In this document: positions 37,808 to 46,512 of the stretch, piece by piece
Layout: each line of letters begins with the position of its first letter
Numbering within the stretch: the stretch's first letter is position 1
NCBI GenBank assembly: GCA_019312665.1
Contig: JAFDCZ010000043.1
Location: forward strand, 1-50,836
Direction: 5' to 3'
Origin: Deltaproteobacteria bacterium
GTDB taxonomy: Bacteria; Myxococcota_A; UBA9160; UBA6930
Length of the DNA: 50,836 nt
Program-made: the position numbers and the translations under genes
Notes under the pieces: generated by a model
The model's database searches: none
Told to the model about the DNA's origin: nothing
The model's input: only the letters and a program-made list of their open reading frames with translations

Positions 37808-38497
37808 ATGGACAGGCAGCAGCAGAAGCAGATCGTCGAGGCGTTGATCCTCGCTTCGCCGGAGCCGGTGTCGGCCCAGCGTCTGGCCCAGATCGTTCCC
37901 TACCTGAAGCCCGCCAAGGCGAAGGAACTGGTCGCGGAGCTGGGCGAGGAATACAAGGAGCAGGAGCGTGCCTTCGAAGTATGGGAAGTGGCGGGTGGCT
38001 ACCAGATCCGAACGCGACCGGATTTCTCGGGCTACTTGCGGGCATTGCATGCCGAACGCCCGCTGCGCCTCTCGCGTGCCGCGCTCGAGACGCTCTCGGT
38101 GATCGCCTACAAGCAGCCGGTCACGCGAGCCGAGGTGGAGCATGTGCGCGGGGTCGACGCGGGAGCCACGGTGAAGAGCCTGGTCGATCGCAAGCTGGTT
38201 CGCATCGCGGGCCACCGCGAGGTGCCCGGACGGCCGATGCTTTACGCCACGACGAAGCGCTTCCTCGAAGTCTTCGGGCTTCCAAAGCTCGACGATCTGC
38301 CGACACTGCGCGAGATCGAAGAGCTGCTTCCGCCGGCGGATCCCGATGTCGAGATCGAAGCCGCGGAGGCAGGGCACGAACGTGATGAGGAGGCTGCGGG
38401 CTCCTCCGAGGAAGCATCGGCTGAAGCCGCAGTCGAAACGCCTCTTCCCCCGGCCGAACCTTCCGTGGCCGTGCCTCCGACGAGCGAGCTGCACTGA
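37808..38497 (+). CDS. scpB: segregation and condensation protein B
   Basis: QIVEALILASPEPVS; ALETLSVIAYKQPVTRAEVEHVRGVDAGATVKSLVDRKLV. Confidence 0.94.
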   Translation: MDRQQQKQIVEALILASPEPVSAQRLAQIVPYLKPAKAKELVAELGEEYKEQERAFEVWEVAGGYQIRTRPDFSGYLRALHAERPLRLSRAALETLSVIAYKQPVTRAEVEHVRGVDAGATVKSLVDRKLVRIAGHREVPGRPMLYATTKRFLEVFGLPKLDDLPTLREIEELLPPADPDVEIEAAEAGHERDEEAAGSSEEASAEAAVETPLPPAEPSVAVPPTSELH

Positions 38498-39369
38498 GCG
38501 CGATACGCCTCCAAAAGCTTCTTGCGTCTTCTGGGCTCACGTCGCGAAGGGAGGCCGAGGAATGGATTCGCGCCGGGCGCGTCAGCGTGAACGGCAAGGT
38601 GGTCGAGCTTGGCGCGCGGGCCGATCCGGAGGCCGACGACATCCGGGTCGACGGCGAGCGCCTGCGCGTCAGCAAGCGAAGCTACTGGCTCGTCCACAAG
38701 CCGAGGGACGTTCTTACGACCCGGTCGGATCCCTGGGCCGGGCGCCAGGGGAGGCGCACCGTGTTGGATCTCCTGCCACCGGAGACGCGAGAAGCGCGCC
38801 TTCACCCGGTCGGGCGCCTCGATGCGGAATCCGAAGGGCTGGTGCTCCTCACCAACGACGGAGAGCTGACCCAGGCGCTGCTCCATCCCTCGCTCGGCAA
38901 CGAGCGTGAGTACCAGGTGACGGTTCGCGGACAGGTCGAGGCGGCGAGTGTGCAACGCCTTCGCACCGGCATCCGGCTGGAAGACGGGCCTACCCAACCG
39001 TGGAAGGTGCGGGTGCGGAGCGTCGAAGACGACGGCCGGTCGACACGCGTGGACGTGGTCTTGCGCGAAGGACGCAAGCACCAGATTCGCCGTGCTTTTC
39101 GCGCCCTCGGGCATCCGGTACAACGGCTGCGCCGCACGCGAATGGGCCCACTGAAGCTAGGCCGGCTCGCGAGGGGCAGGGCGCGGGAGCTGACGGCCGA
39201 CGAGGTGCGAAGCCTGCAGGAGCATGCGGGACAGCTGCGGGATCGGCCCAAGGCAGCGGGCCGCAGAAAGAAGAGAGCCCGGCCCGGCGGAAAGCCGAGA
39301 GCTGCCGATGATCTGCGTCGTGGCGGGAACCGATCGAAGCCCTCGGCAGGCCGCAAAACGCGTCGCTAG
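38494..39369 (+). CDS. rluB: 23S rRNA pseudouridine synthase (RluB/RsuA family); start inferred at CTG 38494
   Basis: S4 domain IRLQKLLASSGLTSRREAEEWIRAGRVSVNGK; HPVGRLDAESEGLVLLTNDGEL; first ATG/GTG/TTG (38587) would cut the S4 domain. Confidence 0.88.
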   Translation: MSAIRLQKLLASSGLTSRREAEEWIRAGRVSVNGKVVELGARADPEADDIRVDGERLRVSKRSYWLVHKPRDVLTTRSDPWAGRQGRRTVLDLLPPETREARLHPVGRLDAESEGLVLLTNDGELTQALLHPSLGNEREYQVTVRGQVEAASVQRLRTGIRLEDGPTQPWKVRVRSVEDDGRSTRVDVVLREGRKHQIRRAFRALGHPVQRLRRTRMGPLKLGRLARGRARELTADEVRSLQEHAGQLRDRPKAAGRRKKRARPGGKPRAADDLRRGGNRSKPSAGRKTRR

Positions 39370-39471
39370 CCCCCGCCAGCGCAGCGGAATCCGCGCTCGG
39401 CTTCGAGTGCATTCCCGAAGAAGACGCGTATCTCGTTGATACTGCTGCGTTATTTCTAGTAGAATGCATCA

Positions 39472-40407
39472 ATGAATCGTCTCGCGACGGTCTTGTTGGG
39501 GTGGAAGCTGATGATGCGGAATTGCGGGTCTGCGGTTGTTGTCGTGGTGGGTGGGTTGATGCTCGGAACGTTCGGGCCTCTGCCCGAACCGCTCCATGCG
39601 GAGGTGATCACCGGCATCTGCCCGGACGGCAGCCTCTACATCGTCCAGAGCGAGGCGAACGTGCCTTGCAAGCGCTCGAAGCGCGTGCGGCCCGAAGACG
39701 TACCGCCGGTGCGCCCTGAGTATCGCCCCACGCCCTACACGTGGGACGTCTGGAACGAGCGCAACGATCCCAACAATCCTTACAACCTGATTGATGCGGC
39801 CAAGCAGGTGCGCGAATTCCAGGCGTCGTTGCCCGGTGTGGAGACAGCGCCTGCGCCTGGCATGGCAACCCCGGGCCGCGCTTCTTCGGCCAACCCGCCC
39901 GTCGCTGCTGCGCCGCCCGGAGAGGTGCGTCCGCTCGATCTTGGGCTCTCCGACCAGGAACTGCGCGATCTCTATCGTATCGTCGAACTCTCCCAGGAGC
40001 ATGCACCGGCGCATATCGGTCGGCGCACCGCAGATGGAAAAGGCATCTTCGAGGTCGCCTTCGCTCATTCCCGCGCGTTCGAGGGGGTTCTGCAGCGCGC
40101 CTGGAGCTCGCGGGGCGGCCTGGCCAACGGGCCGGTGTTGATCTTCACCGCCCGCTCCAAGCGGCCGGAAGCCTTCCACGCGAACTTCACCGTGCTTCAG
40201 GGGCATCTGAGCTACCAGCCCAACGCCTACGATGCGCGTCAGCTCGGCATCCTCCAAGGTCGGCTCGGCGACCTAGCCGCCAACGAGATCGTCACCGGCT
40301 ACATCGTGTTGCCTGAGGCGATCGACCTCTCGCAAGATGTCGAGCTCTACTGGAACGATCGCAGGGTGCGCGCCCGTCTCGGCGCGCGGCGGTCCGCTCA
40401 GAACTGA
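39472..40407 (+). CDS. hypothetical exported protein
   Basis: N-terminal hydrophobic signal, CPDGSLYIVQSEANVPCKRSKRV, Pro-rich middle, alpha/beta C-terminal region; no family recognised. Confidence 0.6.
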   Translation: MNRLATVLLGWKLMMRNCGSAVVVVVGGLMLGTFGPLPEPLHAEVITGICPDGSLYIVQSEANVPCKRSKRVRPEDVPPVRPEYRPTPYTWDVWNERNDPNNPYNLIDAAKQVREFQASLPGVETAPAPGMATPGRASSANPPVAAAPPGEVRPLDLGLSDQELRDLYRIVELSQEHAPAHIGRRTADGKGIFEVAFAHSRAFEGVLQRAWSSRGGLANGPVLIFTARSKRPEAFHANFTVLQGHLSYQPNAYDARQLGILQGRLGDLAANEIVTGYIVLPEAIDLSQDVELYWNDRRVRARLGARRSAQN

Positions 40408-40490
40408 GCTTCGCGACTGCGCCGCTCCGGGCTTCCTCCGCGATGCGTCGAACTCTCGGGTCGCTTCGCTTCTCCAGCGCCACACTCGAG

Positions 40491-40665
40491 TCGCCGGGGC
40501 TGGGCACAGGCCGGGCGGAATGGCTCGGCCGGGGGTCGGGTGGCCGCGTAGAGAGCGGGACAGGGTGTTGCCCTTTGCGGCTTCGCCGCGGGCAACCTAC
40601 GCGCACGCCGGGCGGGACCTATGCCTGCGCTTTATTTCCGCCCGGCCTGCGCCCAGCCCCGGCGA
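40491..40665. repeat. second inverted-repeat element, 30-bp arms
   Basis: TCGCCGGGGCTGGGCACAGGCCGGGCGGAA (40491-40520) versus reverse complement of 40636-40665, one mismatch. Confidence 0.75.
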
Positions 40666-40691
40666 TGTGGTTCCAGTTGCCTGCACGGTCG

Positions 40692-40842
40692 ATCGCGGGG
40701 CGGGGGGCGGTCAGCGCGGAAGTAAAAGCGGAGCCAGGCCCGAGAGTACGCGCCCTCGGACTGCTAGCTCGGCAAACCGGGTGCACGCGCGTTCGAGGGT
40801 CTGGTGAGCCATGGATCGCTGGGCGCCCCCCCGCCCCGCGAT
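40692..40842 (-). repeat. MITE/REP-like repeat, copy 2, opposite orientation to copy 1
   Basis: Reverse complement is about 90% identical by eye to 18453-18602 with the same TIR core. Confidence 0.85.
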
Positions 40843-40883
40843 CCGCAACGAGAAGCGGAGCGGAGTCCTGGGAGTGGGGTTCT

Positions 40884-41393
40884 TCAGCGGGGGAAGCTCA
40901 GGTAGAGCTGGGTGTAGACGTAGCTGCCGTCTGCGGCGCGTGCGATGCCGACGCCCGTGGCGTTGAAGGGGCGCGCCACCAGGTTCTGGTGGTGGGCTGG
41001 GGAGTGGATCCAGCCCGAGAGGATTTCGGCGTTGGGGCCCGGCTTGTTGGTGCGGCCGACGTTTTCGGCGGCCATCGAGAAGCCGGTGATTCCGGCGCGC
41101 TCGAGCCGAGCGACCCAGTTCAGGCCTTCGGGGGAGGTATGCGAGAGGTAGCTGCGCAGGGCCATGTCTTCGGAGTGGGCACGGGCGACGGCGTCGAGGT
41201 CCAGGCGACGTTGGAGCTCGATCAAGTGGTTGTCGCGGCGGAACGTGTTGACGTCTCCGACCAGCAAGCCTTCCATGCGCGCGAGATCCGGGTCCGCCGC
41301 GTAGGCCCAGGGCGCCGTGAGCGGTACCAGCAGCACGAGCGAGAGCCAGAGGCCGAAGACGAAGTAAGCCCCGTGCCAGAGCGTTCGCGGCAT
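40884..41393 (-). CDS. CAP-domain (SCP/PR1/YkwD-like) secreted protein
   Basis: ARAHSEDMALRSYLSHTSPEGLNWVARLERAGI...AENVGRTN...ILSGWIHSPAHHQNLVARPFNATGVGIA. Confidence 0.9.
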   Translation of the reverse strand: MPRTLWHGAYFVFGLWLSLVLLVPLTAPWAYAADPDLARMEGLLVGDVNTFRRDNHLIELQRRLDLDAVARAHSEDMALRSYLSHTSPEGLNWVARLERAGITGFSMAAENVGRTNKPGPNAEILSGWIHSPAHHQNLVARPFNATGVGIARAADGSYVYTQLYLSFPR

Positions 41394-42820
41394 CAGGACG
41401 GGTCCTGGGCGCCGCTCGTCCCGTCATCCCAATGGGATTGCTCTTCGAGCGGGGCGGGCGCGCCCCATACCGGCTGGGTGAGCGTCTCCGGATCCACGGA
41501 CTCCTGGAGGGTTTCCTCCAGCAGCTCACGGCGAGACAGGCGCCCGTTCTCGTAGTAGGAACGGGTATCGATCAGGCCATCACCGTCCTGGTCTTCGTCG
41601 CGCCGTCGGATCCTTTGCTGGCTGTCATAGAGCGTGACCCGGTCGATTCGGCCATCGCCATTGAGATCCTCGCGTTCGCGGACGACCTTGCCGCCCTCGT
41701 AGAACGCCATGCGGTTTCGGAATCCGTCGCCGTTCAGATCTTGCTCTTCCCGGGCGATCTCGCCGTCCCGATAGAAGATCCAGGTATCGAGGAAGCCGTC
41801 GAAATCGGTGTCGCGGCGCTGGCGGGCCATCTCGCCCTTGCGGTACTCGGCCCAGGAATCCAGGCGTCCGTCCAGGTTGGTGTCTTCTTCGACGCTCTGC
41901 TGGTTGCCATCCCGGTCGAAATAGACCGTGCGATCGGGCGCGGAGTCACCGTCTTCGTCGAAGAGCTCGCGCACGCGTTTGCCCTGATGCCGGTAGACCC
42001 AGCGGTCCGGGCGGCCGTCTCCATCCCGATCCGAGACCTCGTCCGCGACACCGCCGCGCCTCGGCGCGGTTTCCGATGTGCTTTCAGACGTGCGCGCCTG
42101 GGCCAGATCCTCGGGCCGGGCCTTGGGAGGCAGCGCGGCCTGGAGAACCGCCAGCTCATCTGCGATCGAAAAGGATCGCCCGGTCGGGGCGACCGATGCG
42201 TGGAGGGTGGGCTCCGCCCCTGCTGCCACACCCGGAGGGGGGATCGGAATGGGAATCGGGATCGGAGGCATGTTGCCGCCGGCGAGCGGGCCGAGCTGAC
42301 GCTCCATCTCGGCGAGTCGGGCGTTCTCCACAGCCTGATGGGGATCGGTCGGCACGACGGCTGCTTGCGGGAAGGGCGCCGCGCCAGGAGGCGGTGCGCC
42401 ATGGCTCGTCTGCTGCTGGCTCTGCCCGGTGTTGCTGCTCTGCGTCTGCGCTTGCCCTCGTCCTGCGGCTGCGGCGCCAGCGGCGGCCACGGCTCCTGCC
42501 GGTGCTGCGAGGATCGCCGCAGGACCCTTGACCGCTTCCCGGAAGTTCGGCCTGCCGCCCGCGACGGTCTTTCGGCTTCCGGTCTGCGCGCTCTTCGAGC
42601 CACCGAGGAACGTGATTTCGCCCGTGCCGGGGCTGCTGCCTGGCTGGTTGGGATCGGGCATCGGGATGCTCTGGCCAGGCAAGATCACCTTGGCGCCCAC
42701 GCCGAAGTCGAAGACCGGATTGCGCTCGATCTCGACCTCCGTGTCACCGTGGGCGCAGGCCAGGGCGAAGGCCGCGACGCCGAGTGTGAGCCAGCGGGTC
42801 TGCTTGCGTGTGCAGGACAT
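41393..42820 (-). CDS. lipoprotein with seven DxDxDG/YxxG repeats
   Basis: Lipobox FALAC; repeats such as EDLNGDGRIDRVTLYDSQQRIRRR and RDTDFDGFLDTWIFYRDGEIAREE; TGATG overlap with the CAP gene. Confidence 0.75.
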   Translation of the reverse strand: MSCTRKQTRWLTLGVAAFALACAHGDTEVEIERNPVFDFGVGAKVILPGQSIPMPDPNQPGSSPGTGEITFLGGSKSAQTGSRKTVAGGRPNFREAVKGPAAILAAPAGAVAAAGAAAAGRGQAQTQSSNTGQSQQQTSHGAPPPGAAPFPQAAVVPTDPHQAVENARLAEMERQLGPLAGGNMPPIPIPIPIPPPGVAAGAEPTLHASVAPTGRSFSIADELAVLQAALPPKARPEDLAQARTSESTSETAPRRGGVADEVSDRDGDGRPDRWVYRHQGKRVRELFDEDGDSAPDRTVYFDRDGNQQSVEEDTNLDGRLDSWAEYRKGEMARQRRDTDFDGFLDTWIFYRDGEIAREEQDLNGDGFRNRMAFYEGGKVVREREDLNGDGRIDRVTLYDSQQRIRRRDEDQDGDGLIDTRSYYENGRLSRRELLEETLQESVDPETLTQPVWGAPAPLEEQSHWDDGTSGAQDPS

Positions 42821-43016
42821 GTTCACCTCCCATGAGTCCGTGCGCTTGCGCAGAACTCCGAGCGGAGGAACTGCAAGAAGCATGCGAGCAGCCGGCTCAA
42901 ACGGGTCTGGAGCGGATCGCGCACGCAGGGCGGGGCCTTCCGGGGGAGGCTGCCGGTCGACTGCCTGTCGCTGAGCTGGAGAGATGGGAAGTTCCTTTCC
43001 CAGGATGGCGACTGTG

Positions 43017-44033
43017 TCAGCCCTCTTCAGCGTTCTCGTCCCGCCGGCCAATCCGGTCGATCAGCAGGGTGGCACCCAGGCCCAACAGGATGAGACCTGC
43101 GGCACCTGCCGACTGCGAACCACTCGGATCGAAACGCTCGACACGCCAATCCTCTGGATCGATCTCAGCGAGGTCCGCCGCGCTGACGATTTGCCCCTTG
43201 ATGAGGTCGCCGGCTTCGGGGGCGACACCGTGCTGGAAGGGCCATAGGCCGGCGACAGCACCGACCAACAGGCCGAGCAGCAGACCGAGGGTGGCCTTCG
43301 GGAAGCGATCCAGCGTCCAGCGCAAGAGATTGCTGATGCCGACGATGCCTATCACGACGCCGATTCCGACCGGCACCGCGACGGTTGCGGCTTCCATGAG
43401 AAGCGGCAGGTCGAATCCGGCTTCGCCGATCAACGCTTGTTTGGCCTTGTCGATGGCGCCGAGGATCGGAAGGTATTGGCCGAGCAGGAGCAACAGGTAG
43501 CCGCCCGAGATGCCTGGCAGGATCATCGCTCCCGCACCGGCCATGCCCGAGAGGAGCAAGAGGCCGGTCGAGGCCTCATCGCTGGTTTGGCCCGTATCGC
43601 CGAGAGCCATCAACACCATGATTGCGAAGCCAGCCGCTGCGCCAGCCCACAAGGTGGGCGTGGCCGGGCGCGCCAGGCGCCATACGAGCGGCACGCCGCC
43701 GAGGGTCAGGCCCACGAACAGGCTGTACATGATCCAGCGCTGCTCGACGACCAGATCGCGGGTGGGGCCGGCCAGCAGCAGGATCGCGGTGCCGGCCGAG
43801 CCGGCCACGATGCCGAGCAAGATCAGGGAGCGGCGAGCGAAACGGAGCGTCGTGACCTCGGCAATCGAGGCGATGAAGGCCGGGTATATGCCTGCCGCCA
43901 GCAGCATCGTGCCGCCGGAGATTCCGGGAACCAGATTGGCCAGGCCCATCAGGATTCCGCCCAACGCCGCCCGGAAGACCAGGCTGCGGAGCGGGAGGAC
44001 ATGGTGGCTTTCGTAGACGGGCGGATGGGTCAT
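43017..44033 (-). CDS. DUF368 family membrane protein (PopT-like polyprenyl-phosphate transporter family)
   Basis: MGLANLVPGISGGTMLLAAGIY and ILPGISGGYLLLLLGQY paired motifs. Confidence 0.88.
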   Translation of the reverse strand: MTHPPVYESHHVLPLRSLVFRAALGGILMGLANLVPGISGGTMLLAAGIYPAFIASIAEVTTLRFARRSLILLGIVAGSAGTAILLLAGPTRDLVVEQRWIMYSLFVGLTLGGVPLVWRLARPATPTLWAGAAAGFAIMVLMALGDTGQTSDEASTGLLLLSGMAGAGAMILPGISGGYLLLLLGQYLPILGAIDKAKQALIGEAGFDLPLLMEAATVAVPVGIGVVIGIVGISNLLRWTLDRFPKATLGLLLGLLVGAVAGLWPFQHGVAPEAGDLIKGQIVSAADLAEIDPEDWRVERFDPSGSQSAGAAGLILLGLGATLLIDRIGRRDENAEEG

Positions 44034-44055
44034 GGCAGCGAGCTACTCTAGCGGT

Positions 44056-44784
44056 GTGTGTGGGCGATTCACGCTCAGCAAGTCGGGTTCGGAGATTGCC
44101 GCCCATTTCGGCCTCCGGGCGGTCCCGGCCTTTGCGCCTCGGTACAACGTGGCTCCCGGCCAGGACGTGGCGGTCGTGCGTCTCGAAACCGACCCGACGC
44201 AGGCCGATGGAGCGCGCCAGCTCGAGCTCCGCCGCTGGGGGCTGCTCCCGAGCTGGGCCAAGCAGCCGAATGACGGAGCCCGGCTGTTCAACGCCAGGCT
44301 CGAGACGGTCGACACCAAACCCAGCTTTCGAGCCGCCTTCAAGAGACGGCGAGCACTGGTGCCGGCCGACGGATACTACGAGTGGCAGGCGGCCCGGGGC
44401 GGCAAGCTCCCTCATCATCTGGCGCTTCCGGAGGGCGCGTTGTTCGCGATGGCGGCCATCTACGAGCATTGGGACGATGGACAGGGGCAAGAGCTGGAAA
44501 CGGTGGCCTTGCTGACCTGCGAGGCGGTGGGGGCGAGTCGCGACGTCCACACACGCATGCCGGTCCTCCTTTCGCCCTCCGCCTACACCGCGTGGTTGGA
44601 TCCGGCCACCGACCCCGCGGACGCCCTCGCTCTCTGCGAGCCTGGGATCGCGCTGGGCCTGGAGGCGCGGCGTGTCGGCAAGCGGGTGAACAACGTGAGC
44701 AACGATGATCCGGGCTGCCTCGAACTCGAGCCGCTCCCGCTTTTTGCCCCCGGTCCGCTCTCCGGCCAAGAGATCGACGACTGA
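44056..44784 (+). CDS. SRAP domain protein (YedK/HMCES family)
   Basis: V-CGRFTL (Cys2 catalytic), NARLETVDTKPSFRAAFKRRRALVPADGYYEWQ, HTRMPVLL. Confidence 0.92.
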   Translation: MCGRFTLSKSGSEIAAHFGLRAVPAFAPRYNVAPGQDVAVVRLETDPTQADGARQLELRRWGLLPSWAKQPNDGARLFNARLETVDTKPSFRAAFKRRRALVPADGYYEWQAARGGKLPHHLALPEGALFAMAAIYEHWDDGQGQELETVALLTCEAVGASRDVHTRMPVLLSPSAYTAWLDPATDPADALALCEPGIALGLEARRVGKRVNNVSNDDPGCLELEPLPLFAPGPLSGQEIDD

Positions 44785-44839
44785 ATTCCCGGGCTGGCGT
44801 GGCCCTGTCGCTGCGGTGCGCCGTGCTATCACTCCCGCC

Positions 44840-45085
44840 ATGGCCTCGCGGGTGCGCATCGGACTCCTCGTTGCAATCGGAGTTCTCTACGTGCTCTCGA
44901 TCCCCTGGTACCGCGAGGCCGGCGCGCTTCCGGCAGGTGGCGCCGCCGGGGGTTGGCTGGGCCTCCCGGATTGGGTGGGTGTGGCCCTGGCCTGCTATGT
45001 CGCGATCGCCGTGCTCAACTCGCTGGCCTGGGCCCTTACCGAGGTGAGCGACCCGAACGGTGACGACGAGGACGACGGGTCTTGA
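44840..45085 (+). CDS. small two-TM protein, possible symporter accessory subunit
   Basis: Two hydrophobic helices, acidic tail, TTGA overlap with the symporter gene. Confidence 0.6.
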   Translation: MASRVRIGLLVAIGVLYVLSIPWYREAGALPAGGAAGGWLGLPDWVGVALACYVAIAVLNSLAWALTEVSDPNGDDEDDGS

Positions 45086-46512
45086 GCTTCGGCAGCGTCG
45101 GCGTGCTCGCTCTCTGCATCTACCTCGTGGGCCTGGTGGTCGTTGCCGAATTCGCCCGGCGTGCACGGGTGGATACCACGCCGGCCGATCACTTCCTGGC
45201 CGGTCGTGGCCTCGGCACGTTCGTGCTCTTCCTCACGCTCTACGCCACGGCCTACAGCGGGAACTCGCTCCTGGGCTATCCCGGCGAGGCGTACCGCCGC
45301 GGCTTTTCCTGGATCATGGCAACGGGCTTCATGATGTCGATCATCGTGATGTTCCACGTGCTGGCGCCCAAGCTCCGACCGTTGGCCGTCCGCCACGGCT
45401 TCGTCACGCCGGGGGATTGGATCCGTCACCGCTTCGGCAACGAAAAGGCGGGAAAGCCGCTGCTCATTGCGATCTCGGTCCTGATGGCGATCGCACTTGG
45501 CAACTTCCTCGTCGCCCAGCTGGTGGCGATGGGACACGTGACGAGCGAAGTCACCGGCGGGCAGGTCCCGTTTCCGGTGGGCGTGATCGGCCTGGCTGCG
45601 ATGATCCTGATGTACGAGACCCTGGGAGGCATGCGGGCCGTCGCCTGGACCGATTCGGCGCAGGGCCTGCTGATGGCGGGCGGCCTGCTCGCGCTCTTGA
45701 TCTGGCTGGTCGGCGAAGCCGGCGGACTGGCCGCGGTGAGCCAGGCGATTGGAGACGTCCGCCCGGACGCGATCCGCGTTCCAGATGCGAAGGAGCAGGC
45801 GAACTGGGCCAGCACGATCGTGCTGCTGGGTACGGCGAGTGTGGTCTATCCCCAGGCCATCCAACGCATCTTCGCTGCCAAGAGCGGTGCCTCCCTGAAG
45901 CGTGCGTTCTCGCTGATGACCTTCATGCCGTTGACGACGACATTGGTCGTCACGTTGATCGGCCTGGCCGCGATTCCGAGGCTCGCGGGCCTCGGCGAGA
46001 TCCAGGCCGACACGGTGATGCCGAGGCTGCTCGCCAGCTGGGCCGAGCTCGGACCCACCCAGATGCTGCTCGCTGTGTTGGTTTTTCTCGGAGCGCTGGC
46101 AGCCATCATGTCCACCGCGGATTCCGTGCTGCTCTCCCTGGGCTCGGTCATCGCCGTGGATTTGATGGGCGGCGATCGCGACCGCCCGGAAACCACGCAG
46201 CTCGCGAAGCGCGTCACTGCGGTGGCGATGGTCGTGGCCGTCGGAGTGGCGCTCATGCCGCGGCTCACCCTGTGGTCGCTGATCGAGCTGAAGATGGAAC
46301 TCTTGATCCAAGCGGTTCCGGCCTTCTTGATCGCACTTCATTGGCGTCGGCTGTCTGCCCTGGCGGCACTGCTCGGCGTGGCGGCGGGCACCCTGGTCGC
46401 CGTGGGAGCCTCACTCTTCATCGCACGTCGGATCGGTGGCATTCATGTGGGCGTGATCGGCCTGGCCGTGAACACCGCAGTGGTGCTGGTGGTTACGGCG
46501 CTGCGTCGATGA
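45082..46512 (+). CDS. sodium:solute symporter (SSS) family protein
   Basis: ADHFLAGRGLGTFVLFLTLYATAYSGNSLLGYPGEAY; GGMRAVAWTDSAQG; ~12 TM segments. Confidence 0.9.
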   Translation: MSFGSVGVLALCIYLVGLVVVAEFARRARVDTTPADHFLAGRGLGTFVLFLTLYATAYSGNSLLGYPGEAYRRGFSWIMATGFMMSIIVMFHVLAPKLRPLAVRHGFVTPGDWIRHRFGNEKAGKPLLIAISVLMAIALGNFLVAQLVAMGHVTSEVTGGQVPFPVGVIGLAAMILMYETLGGMRAVAWTDSAQGLLMAGGLLALLIWLVGEAGGLAAVSQAIGDVRPDAIRVPDAKEQANWASTIVLLGTASVVYPQAIQRIFAAKSGASLKRAFSLMTFMPLTTTLVVTLIGLAAIPRLAGLGEIQADTVMPRLLASWAELGPTQMLLAVLVFLGALAAIMSTADSVLLSLGSVIAVDLMGGDRDRPETTQLAKRVTAVAMVVAVGVALMPRLTLWSLIELKMELLIQAVPAFLIALHWRRLSALAALLGVAAGTLVAVGASLFIARRIGGIHVGVIGLAVNTAVVLVVTALRR

